Part shown: positions 28,880-40,544 of the stretch, in pieces
How positions within the stretch are numbered: position 1 is the stretch's first letter
Layout of the letters: each line of letters begins with the position of its first letter
Assembly: GCF_005281345.1 (NCBI RefSeq)
Contig: NZ_SZXJ01000099.1
Coordinates: 1-64,000, forward strand
DNA: 64,000 bases
DNA from: Citrobacter sp. wls619
GTDB lineage: Bacteria; Pseudomonadota; Gammaproteobacteria; Enterobacterales; Enterobacteriaceae
Direction of reading: 5' to 3'
Made by a program: the position numbers and the translations under genes
Notes under the pieces: generated by a model
Databases searched by the model: none
What the model was told of the DNA's origin: nothing
Seen by the model: only the letters and a program-made list of their open reading frames with translations

Positions 28880-30187
28880 ATGGCAAAAATTGGTTTTATA
28901 TCACTAGGTTGTCCGAAAAACCTCGTCGATTCTGAGCGCATCCTGACCGAACTTCGTACCGAAGGCTATGATGTTGTGCCAAGTTACGACGATGCGGATA
29001 TGGTCATCGTTAACACCTGCGGCTTTATCGACAGCGCCGTTCAGGAGTCACTGGAAGCCATTGGCGAAGCGCTGAACGAAAACGGCAAAGTGATCGTCAC
29101 TGGCTGTCTGGGCGCCAAAGTCGATCAGATCCGTGAAGTCCACCCGAAGGTGCTGGAAATTACCGGACCGCACAGCTATGAACAGGTTCTGGAGCACGTG
29201 CATCACTACGTGCCGAAGCCGAAGCACAACCCGTTCCAGAGTCTGGTTCCAGAGCAGGGTGTCAAACTGACCCCGCGCCATTATGCCTATTTGAAGATTT
29301 CTGAAGGCTGTAATCACCGCTGCACATTCTGCATTATTCCATCCATGCGTGGCGATCTGGTGAGCCGTCCGATTGGCGACGTTCTAAGCGAGGCTAAACG
29401 TCTGGTCGATGCGGGCGTGAAAGAGATTCTGGTGATCTCCCAGGATACTTCTGCTTACGGGGTGGATGTGAAGCATCGTACCGGTTTCCATAACGGCGAG
29501 CCGGTTAAAACCAGCATGGTTGACCTGTGCGAACAGTTGTCAAAACTGGGCATCTGGACCCGTCTGCACTACGTCTATCCGTATCCGCACGTCGATGATG
29601 TGATCCCGCTGATGGCGGAAGGGAAAATCCTGCCGTATCTGGATATCCCACTGCAGCACGCCAGCCCGCGTATTCTGAAACTCATGAAACGCCCTGGTTC
29701 TGTGGACCGACAGCTGGCACGGATTAAACAGTGGCGTGAGATCTGCCCTGAACTGACCCTGCGTTCAACGTTTATTGTTGGCTTCCCGGGCGAAACTGAA
29801 GAAGACTTCCAGATGCTGCTCGACTTCCTGAAAGAAGCGCGTCTGGACCGCGTCGGCTGCTTTAAATACAGCCCGGTAGAAGGTGCAGGAGCCAACGATC
29901 TGCCAGATCAAATCCCGGAAGAGGTAAAAGAAGAACGCTGGAACCGCTTTATGCAACTGCAGCAACAGATCTCTGCTGAACGTTTGCAGGAGAAAGTAGG
30001 CCGCGAGATTCTGGTCATCGTTGATGAAGTTGACGAAGAAGGCGCGATTGGTCGAAGTATGGCTGATGCCCCTGAAATCGACGGTGCGGTATATCTGAAT
30101 GGCGAAACCAACGTGAAGCCTGGCGACATCCTCCGCGTGAAAGTCGAAAACGCAGATGAATACGACCTGTGGGGCACGCGCGTTTAA
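28880..30187 (+). CDS. rimO: Ribosomal protein S12 methylthiotransferase RimO
   Basis: Radical-SAM enzyme that methylthiolates Asp88 of ribosomal protein S12. The 435-residue product has an N-terminal MTTase domain with conserved cysteines (LGCPKN, NTCGF, TGCLG), the radical-SAM cluster C144-N-H-R-C148-T-F-C151 and a C-terminal TRAM domain (about 370-435). The N-terminus is six residues shorter than in E. coli, where it starts MSKVTPQ. The ATG here has only a weak ribosome-binding site. Confidence 0.96.
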   Translation: MAKIGFISLGCPKNLVDSERILTELRTEGYDVVPSYDDADMVIVNTCGFIDSAVQESLEAIGEALNENGKVIVTGCLGAKVDQIREVHPKVLEITGPHSYEQVLEHVHHYVPKPKHNPFQSLVPEQGVKLTPRHYAYLKISEGCNHRCTFCIIPSMRGDLVSRPIGDVLSEAKRLVDAGVKEILVISQDTSAYGVDVKHRTGFHNGEPVKTSMVDLCEQLSKLGIWTRLHYVYPYPHVDDVIPLMAEGKILPYLDIPLQHASPRILKLMKRPGSVDRQLARIKQWREICPELTLRSTFIVGFPGETEEDFQMLLDFLKEARLDRVGCFKYSPVEGAGANDLPDQIPEEVKEERWNRFMQLQQQISAERLQEKVGREILVIVDEVDEEGAIGRSMADAPEIDGAVYLNGETNVKPGDILRVKVENADEYDLWGTRV

Positions 30188-30202
30188 ATAGCGTAACCCA
30201 AC

Positions 30203-30276
30203 GTAGGCCGGATAAGGCATTTATGCCGCATCCGGCAGTGCCTGATGGCGACGCTGAAGCGTCTTATCAGGCCTAC
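30203..30276. repeat. BIME between rimO and gsiD
   Basis: Outer inverted GTAGGCC...GGCCTAC enclosing two REP units (GGCCGGATAAGGC...GCCGCATCCGGC and CCTGATGGCGACGC...CTTATCAGG). It occupies the gap between convergent rimO and gsiD, where E. coli K-12 carries yliE and yliF nearby. Confidence 0.88.
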
Positions 30277-30279
30277 GGT

Positions 30280-31191
30280 TCACCCTTTAATTTTCGGATC
30301 CAGCGCGTCGCGCAACCCATCCCCCAGCAGGTTAAACGCCAGCACCGTCAGGAATATCGCCACCGCCGGGAAAATTGCCACGTGGGGCGCAATCACCATA
30401 TCAGCCCGCGCTTCATTGAGCATGGCTCCCCATTCCGGCGTCGGCGGCTGTGCCCCTAAACCGAGGAAGGACAGACTTGCGGCAGAAATGATTGACGTCC
30501 CGATACGCATGGTGAAAAAAACCACGATTGAAGAGACCGTACCCGGCAAAATATGGTTAAAGATAATGGTCGCGTCGCTGGCACCAATGCTGCGTGCTGA
30601 CTCAATAAATGTCTGTTGCTTAAGCACCAACGTATTGCCACGAACCAGTCGCGCAAAAGCCGGAATGGAAAACACCGCAACCGCAATGATCACATTCGCA
30701 ATCCCGCTTCCCAACACCGCCACCACAGCTATTGCCAGCAAAATCCCTGGAAAGGCAAACAGTACGTCACAGATACGCATAATCAGCCGATCCCACCAGC
30801 CTTCGTAATATCCGGCCAGCAGCCCCAGCACCGTGCCAATCGCCGCACCAATAAAGACGGCAAAGACCCCGGCCGCCAGCGAAATTTGTGCACCAACCAG
30901 TACGCGGCTAAAAATATCCCTGCCTAACGAATCCACGCCAAACCAGTGCAGCATCGACGGTCCGTCATTCAGCCGGTCGTAATCGAAGTAGTTTTCAGCA
31001 TCAAACGGCGTCAGCCAACGGGCAAAGATGGCCACCAGGATCAGGGCCAGCACAAATAACCCCGCGATCATCGCAACATGTTGACGACGAAAACGACGCC
31101 AGAACTCATGCCACGGCGTACGTATTTGATCTGGCTTAACGAGGGGCATCGCATTTAAAATCGCCTGTCGGCGCCAGTTAAAAAATCGCAT
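30280..31191 (-). CDS. gsiD: Glutathione ABC transporter permease GsiD
   Basis: 303-residue permease of the GsiABCD glutathione importer (dipeptide/oligopeptide OppC type). About six helices after an N-terminal cytoplasmic stretch. The EAA-like loop is [22 protein letters not shown]. It starts 2 bases after gsiC and is the last gene of the operon. Confidence 0.96.
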   Translation of the reverse strand: MRFFNWRRQAILNAMPLVKPDQIRTPWHEFWRRFRRQHVAMIAGLFVLALILVAIFARWLTPFDAENYFDYDRLNDGPSMLHWFGVDSLGRDIFSRVLVGAQISLAAGVFAVFIGAAIGTVLGLLAGYYEGWWDRLIMRICDVLFAFPGILLAIAVVAVLGSGIANVIIAVAVFSIPAFARLVRGNTLVLKQQTFIESARSIGASDATIIFNHILPGTVSSIVVFFTMRIGTSIISAASLSFLGLGAQPPTPEWGAMLNEARADMVIAPHVAIFPAVAIFLTVLAFNLLGDGLRDALDPKIKG

Positions 31192-31193
31192 CC

Positions 31194-32114
31194 TTACTTG
31201 TACCTGATAGCCGGATTAATGGCGGCATAGAGCACATCCACCACTAAGTTGATAAGAATAAATTCCAGGGAAAATAACAGCACTTCGGCCTGGATCACCG
31301 GATAGTCACGCATTTCAACTGAGTCGACCAACAAGCGCCCAAGCCCAGGCCAGTTGAAGACCTTCTCAACCACAATCGAGCCACCCAGCAAAAAGCCAAA
31401 CTGCAGCCCCATCATCGTGACAACCGGGATCATCGCGTTACGCAGACCATGTTTTAGCACCACCCAGGTTTCGCTCACTCCCTTCGCCCGCGCGGTGCGC
31501 ATATAGTCCTCGCTAAGCACATCGACAAACGAGGCGCGGGTAAAACGGGCGAGTACCGCCGCCACCGCCGCCCCTAGCGTGATTGAAGGGAGAATGTAGT
31601 GCAACCAGGTATCCGCGCCTACGGTTGGTAGCCAACCCAACTCAACGGAAAAGATCTGCATTAACAGCATACCAAGCGCAAAGGCCGGGAAAGAGATCCC
31701 AGTGACCGCCAGCGTCATACTCAACCTGTCAGGCCAGCGGTTGCGCCAAACAGCGGCAATGATCCCCGCCGTCATACCAAACAAAACCGCCCACGCCATG
31801 CTGGCGATCGTCAGCCACAGCGACGGCATAAAACGGCTGGCAATCTCGTCGGCAACCGGACGGCGAGAAACCATCGAGGTACCGAAATCGCCTTGTAATA
31901 CGTTGGTCATGTAATGCCAGAATTGAACGTGCAGCGGCTGATCGAGGCCCAACTGCCGACGTACCAACTCAATCACCTCTGCATCGGCCTCCGGTCCGGC
32001 AATAAGCCGCGCCGGATCGCCGGGTAGCAAGTGAACAAATAAAAACACCAGCACCGCCACAATTAACAGCGTCGGAATCAACCCCAGCAGGCGCTTGAAA
32101 ACATAGTTGAGCAT
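31194..32114 (-). CDS. gsiC: Glutathione ABC transporter permease GsiC
   Basis: 306-residue OppB-type permease. It begins with the classic first helix [20 protein letters not shown] and the periplasmic GDPARLIAG segment; its EAA loop is [21 protein letters not shown]. It pairs with GsiD and lies 46 bases after gsiB, with a small GC hairpin between. Confidence 0.96.
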   Translation of the reverse strand: MLNYVFKRLLGLIPTLLIVAVLVFLFVHLLPGDPARLIAGPEADAEVIELVRRQLGLDQPLHVQFWHYMTNVLQGDFGTSMVSRRPVADEIASRFMPSLWLTIASMAWAVLFGMTAGIIAAVWRNRWPDRLSMTLAVTGISFPAFALGMLLMQIFSVELGWLPTVGADTWLHYILPSITLGAAVAAVLARFTRASFVDVLSEDYMRTARAKGVSETWVVLKHGLRNAMIPVVTMMGLQFGFLLGGSIVVEKVFNWPGLGRLLVDSVEMRDYPVIQAEVLLFSLEFILINLVVDVLYAAINPAIRYK

Positions 32115-32128
32115 CAGACTCCCTTCGC

Positions 32129-32150
32129 CGGCCCCGTCCAGGCAGGGCCG
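32129..32150 (-). other. Intercistronic hairpin between gsiB and gsiC
   Basis: 6-bp GC stem CGGCCC/GGGCCG with a 10-base loop, no U-tract. It is directly after the binding-protein gene, as in potF-potG and glnH-glnP. Confidence 0.45.
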
Positions 32151-32160
32151 AATGAATAGC

Positions 32161-33699
32161 TTATTTCAAATCCGCGTCATCAAAACTAAACCCGGTGTCA
32201 GGCATGATCCAGAATCCGGTCAAATTCGTACTGTGCGCCGAGATCAGTTTTTCCACCACCAGCGGGATCCACGGCGACTCTTTCCAGATAATATCCTGCG
32301 CGTCTTTGTACAACTGCGCTTTTTGCGCCGGATCGTTGGTCTGCAATGCCGCCGTTAAATCAGTGTCCACCTGCTTGTTACTGTAGAACGCAGTATTAAA
32401 CAAGGTTGGCGGCCAGTTTTGTGACGCAAACAGCGGCGACAGCGCCCAGTCCGCTTCGCCCGTAGACGCCGACCAGCCGGTGTAGAACATCCGTACCCCG
32501 CTTTCTTTCTGCGCCTTGCCCTCGACTTCTGCGGCCCGCTGCCCAGCATCCATCGCAGTGACCTGAGCCTTCACGCCCACCTGCGCCAGCTGCTGCTGAG
32601 TAAATTGCAGCACTTTCTGCGCGGTGCTGTGGTTATGGGATGACCACAGCGTGGTGGTAAAGCCGTTGGGATAACCCGCTTCTTTCAGCAATTCGCGTGC
32701 TTTTGCCGGATCGTAAGGCCACGGCGTGTAGCTTTGCGCATAGGCTATCGATGGCGGAAGAACGCCAGTTGCCGGCGTGGCATAACCCGCAAACGCCACT
32801 TTCACCAACGCCTGACGGTTGATGGCATAATTCAACGCCTCGCGCACCTTCGGATTATCGAACGGTTTTTGCGTGACGTTCATGCTGATATAACGCTGCA
32901 TAATAGACGGGCTGGCGACCAGTTCCAGGTTTTTATTCTTCGCCAGTAACGCTGCCTGCTCGTACGGAATAGGGAAAGCAAACTGCGCTTCCCCGGTTTG
33001 CAGCATTGCCGCACGCGTATTGTTGTCCGTTACCGGACGCCAGGTAATCGTATCAAGCTTTGGCAACCCTTGCTGCCAGTAGCCCGCGAACTTCTTAACT
33101 TTGACAAAGTCGGTCTGATTCCAGGTTTCAAGCTGATACGGCCCCGTCCCTACCGGATGGAAGCCTATCTCTTTCCCGTATTTCTCCAGCGCGGCCGGAG
33201 ATATCATCGCCGTAGCCGGATGCGCCAGAATATTGATAAAGGCAGAGAATGGCTGCTTCAGCGTAATCTTCACCGTAGCGGGATCAACCACCTCGGTTTT
33301 ATCGATATTCTTATACAGGTTATAGCGTTTAAGATGATTTTCCGGATTGCTGGCGCGATCGAGGTTGGCTTTTACCGCAGCCGCATTGAAATCAGTCCCA
33401 TCCTGAAACTTCACGCCCTGTCGCAGTTTAACGGTGTACGTCAGGCCATCATCAGAAACGGTATAGCTTTCCGCCAGCACATTTTTCAGCTTCATCTCTT
33501 TATCAAGGCCAAACAGTCCCTGGTAAAACGACTTGGCGACCGCCTGCGACAACGTGTCGTTGGCATCATAAGGGTCGAGCGTGGTGAAATTAGACCCTAC
33601 CGCAACCACCACATCTTTGGCAGCCCAGGACGGGGATGCAGCCAGCGCTGAGGCGACCCCCAGAGCAACCAGCCATTTACGGGCAACAATTTTTGTCAT
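32161..33699 (-). CDS. gsiB: Glutathione-binding periplasmic protein GsiB
   Basis: 512-residue solute-binding protein (SBP_bac_5 family) that captures reduced glutathione for GsiCD. The signal peptide ends near PSWA-A. The mature sequence starts [16 protein letters not shown]. The start at 33699 (MTKIVARKW) gives the E. coli length, and GGAAAATAAC precedes it. Gene order gsiA-gsiB-gsiC-gsiD is intact. Confidence 0.96.
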   Translation of the reverse strand: MTKIVARKWLVALGVASALAASPSWAAKDVVVAVGSNFTTLDPYDANDTLSQAVAKSFYQGLFGLDKEMKLKNVLAESYTVSDDGLTYTVKLRQGVKFQDGTDFNAAAVKANLDRASNPENHLKRYNLYKNIDKTEVVDPATVKITLKQPFSAFINILAHPATAMISPAALEKYGKEIGFHPVGTGPYQLETWNQTDFVKVKKFAGYWQQGLPKLDTITWRPVTDNNTRAAMLQTGEAQFAFPIPYEQAALLAKNKNLELVASPSIMQRYISMNVTQKPFDNPKVREALNYAINRQALVKVAFAGYATPATGVLPPSIAYAQSYTPWPYDPAKARELLKEAGYPNGFTTTLWSSHNHSTAQKVLQFTQQQLAQVGVKAQVTAMDAGQRAAEVEGKAQKESGVRMFYTGWSASTGEADWALSPLFASQNWPPTLFNTAFYSNKQVDTDLTAALQTNDPAQKAQLYKDAQDIIWKESPWIPLVVEKLISAHSTNLTGFWIMPDTGFSFDDADLK

Positions 33700-33727
33700 G
33701 TTATTTTCCTTAAACCCTGCCTGCCTG

Positions 33728-35599
33728 TCATAAACGCGAAAGCGCATTTTCCGCTGACGCACGCGCAACATAATGCCCCGGTTCTACTAACTGTAGTGAA
33801 ACCGGGGGGATCTCTTCACCGCGTTTGCGGATATTACTGGGGATATCATCCGACAACAGCACGCGCTGTGGCCTTTGATGCGATGGATCGGCAACCGGGA
33901 CTGCCGCCATCAGTTTTCGCGTGTAGGGATGCTGTGGATTTTCAAACACCGCCCGTCGGGTGCCGATCTCAACAATCTGCCCCAGGTACATCACCGCCAC
34001 GCGGTGACTAATACGCTCCACCACCGCCATATCGTGGGAAATAAACAGGTACGCAATACCCATTTCCCGCTGTAGGTCGAGCAACAGATTAATAATTTGC
34101 CCGCGAATCGAGACATCCAGTGCCGAGACGGACTCATCGGCAATGATCACTTTTGGATTGAGCGCCAACGCCCGGGCTATACAGATACGTTGCCGCTGAC
34201 CGCCGGAAAATTCATGCGGATAGCGCCAGGCGTGCTCAGGCAGCAACCCGACACGCTCCAGCAACCATGCGACCCGTTTTGTCGCTGCATCACCTTGTAA
34301 CAAACCGTGCACCCGCAGTGGCTCTAAGATGGAGTATCCCACCGTCTGGCGGGGGTCGAGCGACGCATAAGGGTCCTGGAAGATAAACTGGATATCCCGA
34401 CGCAGCGGCTGCAACTTGCTGGCAGCCAGGGTATCAATGCGTTGTCCATTGAAGAAAATCTCCCCACGCTGGGACTCCACCAGACGCAACAATGCCCGCC
34501 CGGTCGTTGATTTACCGCAACCCGACTCGCCAACCAGTGAAAGCGTTTCACCGGGCCAGAGATCAAAACTGACGTTTTCCACCGCATGCACCTCGCGGGT
34601 CACGCGATTAAGGATGCCGCTACGCAGGGGAAAACGTGTCACCAGGTTGCGAACCCGCAGAATCGGCTCTCCCTCAACCACCGTGTCCTGCTCGGTTTGA
34701 GGTTCAACATGATGAGGATCGTGCAGAGAAATAAGCGGGAAGCGTCGCGGAAGGTCGTGCCCGCGCATCTCCCCAAGTTGCGGCACAGCCGCCAACAGCG
34801 CTTGAGTGTAAGGATGCTGCGGAGCATGAAAAATGTGCTCAACGCTGCCTGTTTCGACCGCTTCGCCCTGGTACATCACCAGCACACGGTCAGCGATATC
34901 TGCCACCACGCCCATATCGTGGGTGATAAAAATGACCCCCATCGACATCTCTTGCTGCAGCACTTTTATCAGTTGCAGGATCTGCGCCTGAATAGTGACG
35001 TCCAGCGCCGTCGTCGGCTCATCAGCAATCAACACCGCTGGTCGGCATGATAGCGCCATGGCAATCATCACTCGCTGGCGCATTCCGCCGGAAAGCTGAT
35101 GTGGATAGCGCGATAAAATGGCCTTCGATTCGGGGATTCGAACCTGGTCAAGCATGCGCTTGGCTTCCACCATTGCCTCTTCGCGACTGGCTCCCTGGTG
35201 AAGGCGAATGGACTCAGCGATCTGCTCGCCGACGGTAAACACCGGGTTGAGCGACGTCATCGGCTCCTGAAAAATCATCGCGATATCCGCGCCGCGCACA
35301 TGGCGCATCTGGGCTGCGCTCTGCTCGCCGAGTTCAATCACCTGCCGATTGCGCCGCCGTAGCAACATCGCATCACAGCTTACCTCGCCGCCCGCCTGTT
35401 CAATCAGACGCATCAGCGACAAGGCCGTTACCGATTTGCCGGAACCCGATTCGCCAACAATCGCCAGCGTTTCTCCACGTTTCAGGCGAAACGACAGATT
35501 TCGGACGGCGCTGATACGCTGCTGCTCTTGTTCGAAGGCGATATTCAGGTTGCTGACGGCCAGTACGTCACTGACATCAAGCTCATCACTGTGTGGCAA
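33728..35599 (-). CDS. gsiA: Glutathione ABC transporter ATPase GsiA
   Basis: 623-residue double ATPase with two complete nucleotide-binding domains. NBD1: [35 protein letters not shown]2: [34 protein letters not shown] start it at TTG 35599 (reading PHSDELD) because AAGGAG lies 7 bases upstream and the length equals that of E. coli GsiA. An in-frame ATG 40 codons upstream lies inside iaaA and lacks support. It overlaps the end of iaaA by 14 bases. Confidence 0.95.
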   Translation of the reverse strand: MPHSDELDVSDVLAVSNLNIAFEQEQQRISAVRNLSFRLKRGETLAIVGESGSGKSVTALSLMRLIEQAGGEVSCDAMLLRRRNRQVIELGEQSAAQMRHVRGADIAMIFQEPMTSLNPVFTVGEQIAESIRLHQGASREEAMVEAKRMLDQVRIPESKAILSRYPHQLSGGMRQRVMIAMALSCRPAVLIADEPTTALDVTIQAQILQLIKVLQQEMSMGVIFITHDMGVVADIADRVLVMYQGEAVETGSVEHIFHAPQHPYTQALLAAVPQLGEMRGHDLPRRFPLISLHDPHHVEPQTEQDTVVEGEPILRVRNLVTRFPLRSGILNRVTREVHAVENVSFDLWPGETLSLVGESGCGKSTTGRALLRLVESQRGEIFFNGQRIDTLAASKLQPLRRDIQFIFQDPYASLDPRQTVGYSILEPLRVHGLLQGDAATKRVAWLLERVGLLPEHAWRYPHEFSGGQRQRICIARALALNPKVIIADESVSALDVSIRGQIINLLLDLQREMGIAYLFISHDMAVVERISHRVAVMYLGQIVEIGTRRAVFENPQHPYTRKLMAAVPVADPSHQRPQRVLLSDDIPSNIRKRGEEIPPVSLQLVEPGHYVARASAENALSRL

Positions 35600-36551
35600 C
35601 GCTATCTCCTTTTTCCCGATAAATACCGGTGGTTGGCGTATCGCCAGCGTATCCCCATGCGCGGTACATACCTTCGCTGTTAAACGGCAAAGCCACATTA
35701 CCTTCATGATCGATAGCAATTAATCCACCGCTGCCGCCCAGCGCCGGCAACTTTTCCATCACCACGCGCTCGCACGCCTCTGACAGACTCAGGCCGCCAT
35801 AATCCATCAGCGCCGCAATGTCATAGGCCGCCAGCGCACGAATGAATACTTCTCCGGTTCCCGTACATGAAACCGCAACGCTGGCATTGTTGGCATAGCA
35901 ACCTGCGCCAACCAGAGGACTGTCGCCCACCCGCCCCGGTAATTTGTTGGTCATTCCACCGGTCGAGGTCGCCGCAGCCAGATTGCCGAAAACATCCAGC
36001 GCCACCGCGCCGACGGTGCCCATTTTGGTGCTCTCATCCAGCGGAGTGCCGCTATGATCAAGTACCGTTTTCCCCTCAGCACGCGCCGCCAGCAGTTGCG
36101 CATAGCGTTCAGGGGTAGAGAACACATCAGCAGAAACCCGTTCCATGCCCTGCGCAATGGCAAAATTTTCCGCCCCTTCGCCAATCATCATGACGTGAGG
36201 ACTGCGTTCCATCACCAGACGCGCCGCGAGGATCGGGTTGCGCAGATGACTGACTCCGGCAACAGCACCCGCTTGCAGGGTATTACCATCCATGACGCAG
36301 GCATCCAGTTCATGGGTTTCATCACGGGTATACACAGCACCAATTCCGGCGTTAAACAGAGGGCACTCTTCCAGTAGGCGCACGGCCTCAGTGACAACAT
36401 CCAGCGCGCTACGGCCCGCTTCCAGCATACGTTGACCGGTTTCAACGATTTCTGACAGCGCCTGTATGTAACGCAACTCCTGCTCCTGGCTTAGCTCTGC
36501 GCGGGTTATTGCCCCAGCGCCGCCGTGAATTGCAATGACTGCTTTGCCCAT
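35586..36551 (-). CDS. iaaA: Isoaspartyl peptidase / L-asparaginase IaaA
   Basis: Ntn-hydrolase that removes isoaspartyl residues from dipeptides and hydrolyses asparagine. The 321-residue precursor self-cleaves before T179 ([11 protein letters not shown]), and T179 becomes the nucleophile. The [20 protein letters not shown] segment holds substrate-binding residues. Two starts are possible: 36551 (MGKAVIA, as in E. coli) and 36560 (MKKMGKA). It is the first gene of the iaaA-gsiABCD operon, which links peptide and glutathione use. Confidence 0.95.
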   Translation of the reverse strand: MGKAVIAIHGGAGAITRAELSQEQELRYIQALSEIVETGQRMLEAGRSALDVVTEAVRLLEECPLFNAGIGAVYTRDETHELDACVMDGNTLQAGAVAGVSHLRNPILAARLVMERSPHVMMIGEGAENFAIAQGMERVSADVFSTPERYAQLLAARAEGKTVLDHSGTPLDESTKMGTVGAVALDVFGNLAAATSTGGMTNKLPGRVGDSPLVGAGCYANNASVAVSCTGTGEVFIRALAAYDIAALMDYGGLSLSEACERVVMEKLPALGGSGGLIAIDHEGNVALPFNSEGMYRAWGYAGDTPTTGIYREKGDSVATQ

Positions 36552-36765
36552 TTTTTTCATCCATTAAGGTGGCAGGTAACGGGGTTATAAATATCAGAAT
36601 TTCTGTGAGTTATTGATTCGATTTTTGAATATAGAAAGATGCAGACGTCATGTAAAGGTAAAGGCCCCTTCTACAGAGCCAATCCGTTTAACCTACGGAT
36701 AGCGGCAAAATAAGCGGCGGTTGTTCACGAATACGCCAGGCTTATTCCCGATGCGGTTAGATAAA

Positions 36766-37554
36766 CTATTTCAGCAGCCCGGCAATCTGTGTTTTTGCGT
36801 ACCCGACAAAACGTTCAACCGACGGCATCGATACGCCCCAATCCACGGTGGTTAACCCCAGATACTCCGCACGCGCAGCCTGCAGCGTGGCGGCATGCTC
36901 AGTGGGCAATTGCGGTATCAGCCAGGATGCGGCCGTCTCTTTAGCAACAATATTACCGGTCACGACGCTATACCAGATTCGCGCCAGAGTAAGGATGATA
37001 TTGCGCTCATCCCCTTCTAAATCGGCCGGTTTCTGCCACATATCCAGGATATGTCGAAATGTTTGTACGATATCGCTAAAAGGGATGACGTTAAATAATG
37101 TCTCAGCGGGTTTACCGAACAACGGTACGCTGGCACGCCGGGCCTGGGTCAGCAGAATGGCAAGGTCAGGATCCACCTGCGCCGGTTCATACACGCCAGC
37201 GCAGATATCTTCACGCAACCATTCACCAAACTGCATTTCTCTCGCTGGTGGAAATCGCCACGGTACAATCTGCGAGAACAGTACAACGGTCACTTCCAGC
37301 GCCCGATAGCTATCGGCACTGCCCGGCGGGGCTGATATTTCCAGAAAACCCTGCATCAATTCTTTTCTTTGCTGCGTATCCAGCGGTTGCCTGATGGTAA
37401 CCAGTAAATCGACGTCGCTTTGGGGTTTTAATCCCCCTTCAACTGCAGAACCATACAAATGAATGGCAACCAGATTCCCCTCGAAAATCTGGCGGATGAG
37501 CGCACTGGCGGCATCCGCCTGGCGTCGAATGGCGTCCGGAATATGATGAGTCAT
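36766..37554 (-). CDS. ANT(3'')-I / AadA-like aminoglycoside nucleotidyltransferase
   Basis: 262 residues, the same length as chromosomal Salmonella AadA, which adenylylates streptomycin and spectinomycin. The nucleotidyltransferase motif is complete (YGSAVEGGLKPQSDVDLLV, with D47 and D49). E87, the catalytic base of AadA, and W112 and D182, which line the substrate pocket, are at equal positions. There is no integron attC, integrase or IS nearby, so it is a chromosomal gene and not a cassette. It sits between iaaA and moeA, where E. coli K-12 has nothing. Resistance is not proven by sequence. Confidence 0.85.
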   Translation of the reverse strand: MTHHIPDAIRRQADAASALIRQIFEGNLVAIHLYGSAVEGGLKPQSDVDLLVTIRQPLDTQQRKELMQGFLEISAPPGSADSYRALEVTVVLFSQIVPWRFPPAREMQFGEWLREDICAGVYEPAQVDPDLAILLTQARRASVPLFGKPAETLFNVIPFSDIVQTFRHILDMWQKPADLEGDERNIILTLARIWYSVVTGNIVAKETAASWLIPQLPTEHAATLQAARAEYLGLTTVDWGVSMPSVERFVGYAKTQIAGLLK

Positions 37555-37729
37555 TTAGCCCCCAGGGAAAAAAGCAGAATCATTGAGTTTATACGGCATT
37601 TTTCCTGTAGCGCTATCCTCTGGCAGAAAACCGTTATCCGATCCGATCCTAAGCCTGAGGTGGCATACTGTCCGCGTCCATTTTCTGACATAATAACCGG
37701 ATTCGATTTTGCCCCGCAGGAGTCTTCAC

Positions 37730-38965
37730 ATGGAATTTACCGCCGGACTGATGCCGCTTGAAACGGCTCTCTCTCAGATGCTTTCGCGTATTACCCCACT
37801 CACCGCCGTCGAAACGCTGCCGCTGGTTCAATGCTTTGGCCGCATTCTGGCCACCGATGTCGTCTCCCCGATTGATGTGCCGGGATTCGATAACTCGGCA
37901 ATGGATGGCTATGCGGTGCGATTAGCCGATTTACAATCTGATCAGCCTCTGGCTGTGGCAGGCAAAGCTTTTGCCGGTCAGCCTTTCCATGGTGAATGGC
38001 CTGCGGGAACCTGCATTAGAATTATGACGGGCGCCCCGGTACCCGCCGGTTGTGAAGCCGTCGTCATGCAGGAGCAGACTGAACAAACTGACGACGGTAT
38101 TCGTTTTACCGCCGACGTCCGCAGCGGACAAAATATTCGTCTGCGCGGTGAAGATATCGCCAACGGCGCGGTGGTATTCCCCGCCGGAACTCGTCTGACA
38201 ACCGCAGAACTTCCTGTTCTGGCCTCGCTCGGTATTGCCGAAGTACCGGTCGTTCGCAAAGTCCGCGTGGCGCTGTTCTCTACAGGCGATGAGCTGCAAC
38301 TGCCGGGTCAGCCGCTGGGAGACGGACAGATTTATGACACCAACCGTCTGACCGTTCACCTGATGCTGCAACAGTTGGGCTGTGAAGTGATCAACTTAGG
38401 GATTATCCGCGACGATCCTAACGCGCTACGCGCCGCATTTATCGAAGCCGACAGCCAGGCCGATGTTGTCATCAGCTCCGGCGGCGTGTCGGTGGGTGAA
38501 GCAGACTACACCAAAACCATTCTGGAAGAGCTGGGAGAAATTGCCTTCTGGAAATTGGCCATCAAACCGGGTAAACCGTTCGCTTTCGGCAAACTGAGCA
38601 ACAGCTGGTTTTGCGGCCTGCCGGGAAACCCGGTCTCCGCGGCCCTCACGTTCTATCAACTGGTACAACCATTACTGGCGAAACTCAGCGGTAACACCGC
38701 CTGCGGGCTGCCGCCACGCCAGCGCGTGCGCACCGCATCACGCCTGAAGAAAACGCCTGGCCGTCTGGATTTTCAGCGCGGTGTATTGCAGCGTACCGCA
38801 GAAGGCGAACTGGAAGTCACCACTACCGGACATCAGGGGTCGCATATTTTTAGCTCCTTTAGCCTCGGCAACTGCTTTATCGTGCTGGAGCGCGATCGCG
38901 GTAACGTTGAAGCTGGCGAGTGGGTAGAAGTCGAGCCGTTTAACGCCCTGTTTGGAGGCCTGTAA
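37730..38965 (+). CDS. moeA: Molybdopterin molybdenumtransferase MoeA
   Basis: Inserts molybdenum into adenylylated molybdopterin to give the active cofactor. 411 residues from the ATG at 37730, which follows GCAGGAG; an ATG seven codons earlier lacks a good site. Conserved features: [22 protein letters not shown], and the MoCF-binding region ([28 protein letters not shown]). The stop overlaps the moeB start by one base (TAATG), so the two form one operon. Confidence 0.97.
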   Translation: MEFTAGLMPLETALSQMLSRITPLTAVETLPLVQCFGRILATDVVSPIDVPGFDNSAMDGYAVRLADLQSDQPLAVAGKAFAGQPFHGEWPAGTCIRIMTGAPVPAGCEAVVMQEQTEQTDDGIRFTADVRSGQNIRLRGEDIANGAVVFPAGTRLTTAELPVLASLGIAEVPVVRKVRVALFSTGDELQLPGQPLGDGQIYDTNRLTVHLMLQQLGCEVINLGIIRDDPNALRAAFIEADSQADVVISSGGVSVGEADYTKTILEELGEIAFWKLAIKPGKPFAFGKLSNSWFCGLPGNPVSAALTFYQLVQPLLAKLSGNTACGLPPRQRVRTASRLKKTPGRLDFQRGVLQRTAEGELEVTTTGHQGSHIFSSFSLGNCFIVLERDRGNVEAGEWVEVEPFNALFGGL

Positions 38966-39714
38966 TGGCGGAACTCAGCGACCAGGAGATGATGCGCTAT
39001 AACCGGCAAATCATTCTGCGCGGCTTCGATTTTGAAGGTCAGGAAGCGCTCAAAGAAGCACGGGTACTGGTCGTGGGTCTGGGCGGGCTCGGTTGTGCGG
39101 CCACCCAGTATCTGGCGGGCGCTGGCGTCGGGCAGTTAACCCTGCTCGACTTTGACACCGTGTCCGTCTCAAACCTGCAACGCCAGACGTTGCATAGTGA
39201 CGCAACCGTTGGCCAGCCAAAAGTAGAGTCGGCACGCGACGCGCTGGCGCGGATTAATCCTTATATCGCTATTACGCCGGTGAATGCCCTTCTCGACGAT
39301 ACCGCAATTCATGCGCTGATCGCCGAACACGATTTGGTGCTGGACTGCACCGATAACGTCAGTATCCGCAATCAGCTGAATGCCGGCTGTTTCGCCGCAA
39401 AGATTCCGCTGGTATCCGGCGCGGCAATCCGCATGGAAGGACAAATTACGGTCTTCACATACCAGGAGGGTGAGCCCTGCTATCGCTGCCTGAGCCGCCT
39501 GTTCGGTGAAAATGCCCTGACCTGTGTAGAAGCGGGTGTAATGGCTCCTCTCATCGGTGTGATAGGTTCACTTCAGGCGATGGAAGCCATTAAGCTGCTG
39601 GCAAACTACGGTAAACCGGCATCCGGTAAAATCGTGATGTATGACGCCATGACCTGCCAGTTTCGCGAAATGAAGCTGATGCGTAATCCAGGGTGTGAGG
39701 TTTGTAGTCGGTAA
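38965..39714 (+). CDS. moeB: Molybdopterin-synthase adenylyltransferase MoeB
   Basis: 249-residue E1-like enzyme that adenylylates the C-terminal glycine of MoaD. Features: nucleotide motif VGLGGLGCAATQYLAGAG (residues near 36-53), the arginine finger region (NLQRQTLH), and a zinc site formed by CYRC and CEVC. Translationally coupled to moeA. Confidence 0.97.
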   Translation: MAELSDQEMMRYNRQIILRGFDFEGQEALKEARVLVVGLGGLGCAATQYLAGAGVGQLTLLDFDTVSVSNLQRQTLHSDATVGQPKVESARDALARINPYIAITPVNALLDDTAIHALIAEHDLVLDCTDNVSIRNQLNAGCFAAKIPLVSGAAIRMEGQITVFTYQEGEPCYRCLSRLFGENALTCVEAGVMAPLIGVIGSLQAMEAIKLLANYGKPASGKIVMYDAMTCQFREMKLMRNPGCEVCSR

Positions 39715-39720
39715 AAAAGT

Positions 39721-39793
39721 CGGGTGGCGGCTTCGCCTTACCCGACCTACAACGGCCCGAACGCAGGCCGGGTAAGCGTTAGCGCCACCCGGC
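39721..39793. repeat. BIME between moeB and fsaA
   Basis: REP-type palindromes CGGGTGGCGGCTTCGCCTTACCCG and GGCCGGGTAAGCGTTAGCGCCACCCGGC between convergent genes. Confidence 0.85.
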
Positions 39794-39800
39794 AACAGCA

Positions 39801-40463
39801 TCAGAGAGACGTCCGCCCAAACGCGCTCTGCCAGTCGTGTTCAAACTTCGCCACAGCGGCATCAACCGCCGGGGCGCTAATCAGTTGCTGAGCGACATCC
39901 AGCGGCAGCGTAATGGCTTCGCAGCCCGCCAGCAGGCAGTCCAGCGCCTGGCGTGGGGTTTTAAAACTGGCGGCCAGTACTTTGGCGTGCGGGGCATGCA
40001 TTTTCAGTAAGCGCTGCAGGGCGTTCACCGTCTGAATGCCGTCTCCCCCCTGTGCATCCACGCGATTAACATAGGGTGCAATATACTCTGCGCCAGCCAG
40101 CGCAGCTAATAGCCCCTGAGCAGCACCGTATACCGCGGTACCCAGCGTCGGGATCCCTTCTTTCTTCAGCAGCTTAATCGCCGCCAGACCTTCAGCTGTG
40201 ACCGGCACTTTCACCACAATCTCAGGAATAATCGTCCGTAGCTTACGCGCATCGCTGACCATACCTTCGGCGGTGGTCGCCATTACCTGAGCAAACAGAC
40301 GTCCTTGCCCTCCCATCGCTTCCTGCAATTGCGGCAGGAGCACGTCCAGCGTCTGCTTACCTGCCGCCACAATGCTCGGATTGGTTGTCACCCCCGCCAG
40401 CGGAAAAACACGCGCCAGCGCTTTTACCGCCGCAACGTCAGACGTATCTAAATAGAGTTCCAT
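39801..40463 (-). CDS. fsaA: Fructose-6-phosphate aldolase FsaA
   Basis: 220-residue transaldolase-like class I aldolase. It cleaves fructose-6-phosphate to dihydroxyacetone and glyceraldehyde-3-phosphate and accepts 1-deoxy-fructose-6-phosphate. The Schiff-base lysine is K85 (EIVVKVPVT). N-terminal [10 protein letters not shown] and GVTTNPS motifs are conserved. It is divergent from pflE, which supports a shared metabolic role. Confidence 0.96.
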   Translation of the reverse strand: MELYLDTSDVAAVKALARVFPLAGVTTNPSIVAAGKQTLDVLLPQLQEAMGGQGRLFAQVMATTAEGMVSDARKLRTIIPEIVVKVPVTAEGLAAIKLLKKEGIPTLGTAVYGAAQGLLAALAGAEYIAPYVNRVDAQGGDGIQTVNALQRLLKMHAPHAKVLAASFKTPRQALDCLLAGCEAITLPLDVAQQLISAPAVDAAVAKFEHDWQSAFGRTSL

Positions 40464-40544
40464 AACCTTTCCTCAACCGAATAATTAGCATGAATAAAAG
40501 GTAGCACGGCGAAACCTCACGGTTAGTTGACGCACGTCAATATA

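Noticed and set aside
36766-37554. aadA as part of an integron or transposon
   Set aside because: No attC, integrase, IS end or target duplication is visible, and the flanking genes keep the E. coli order.
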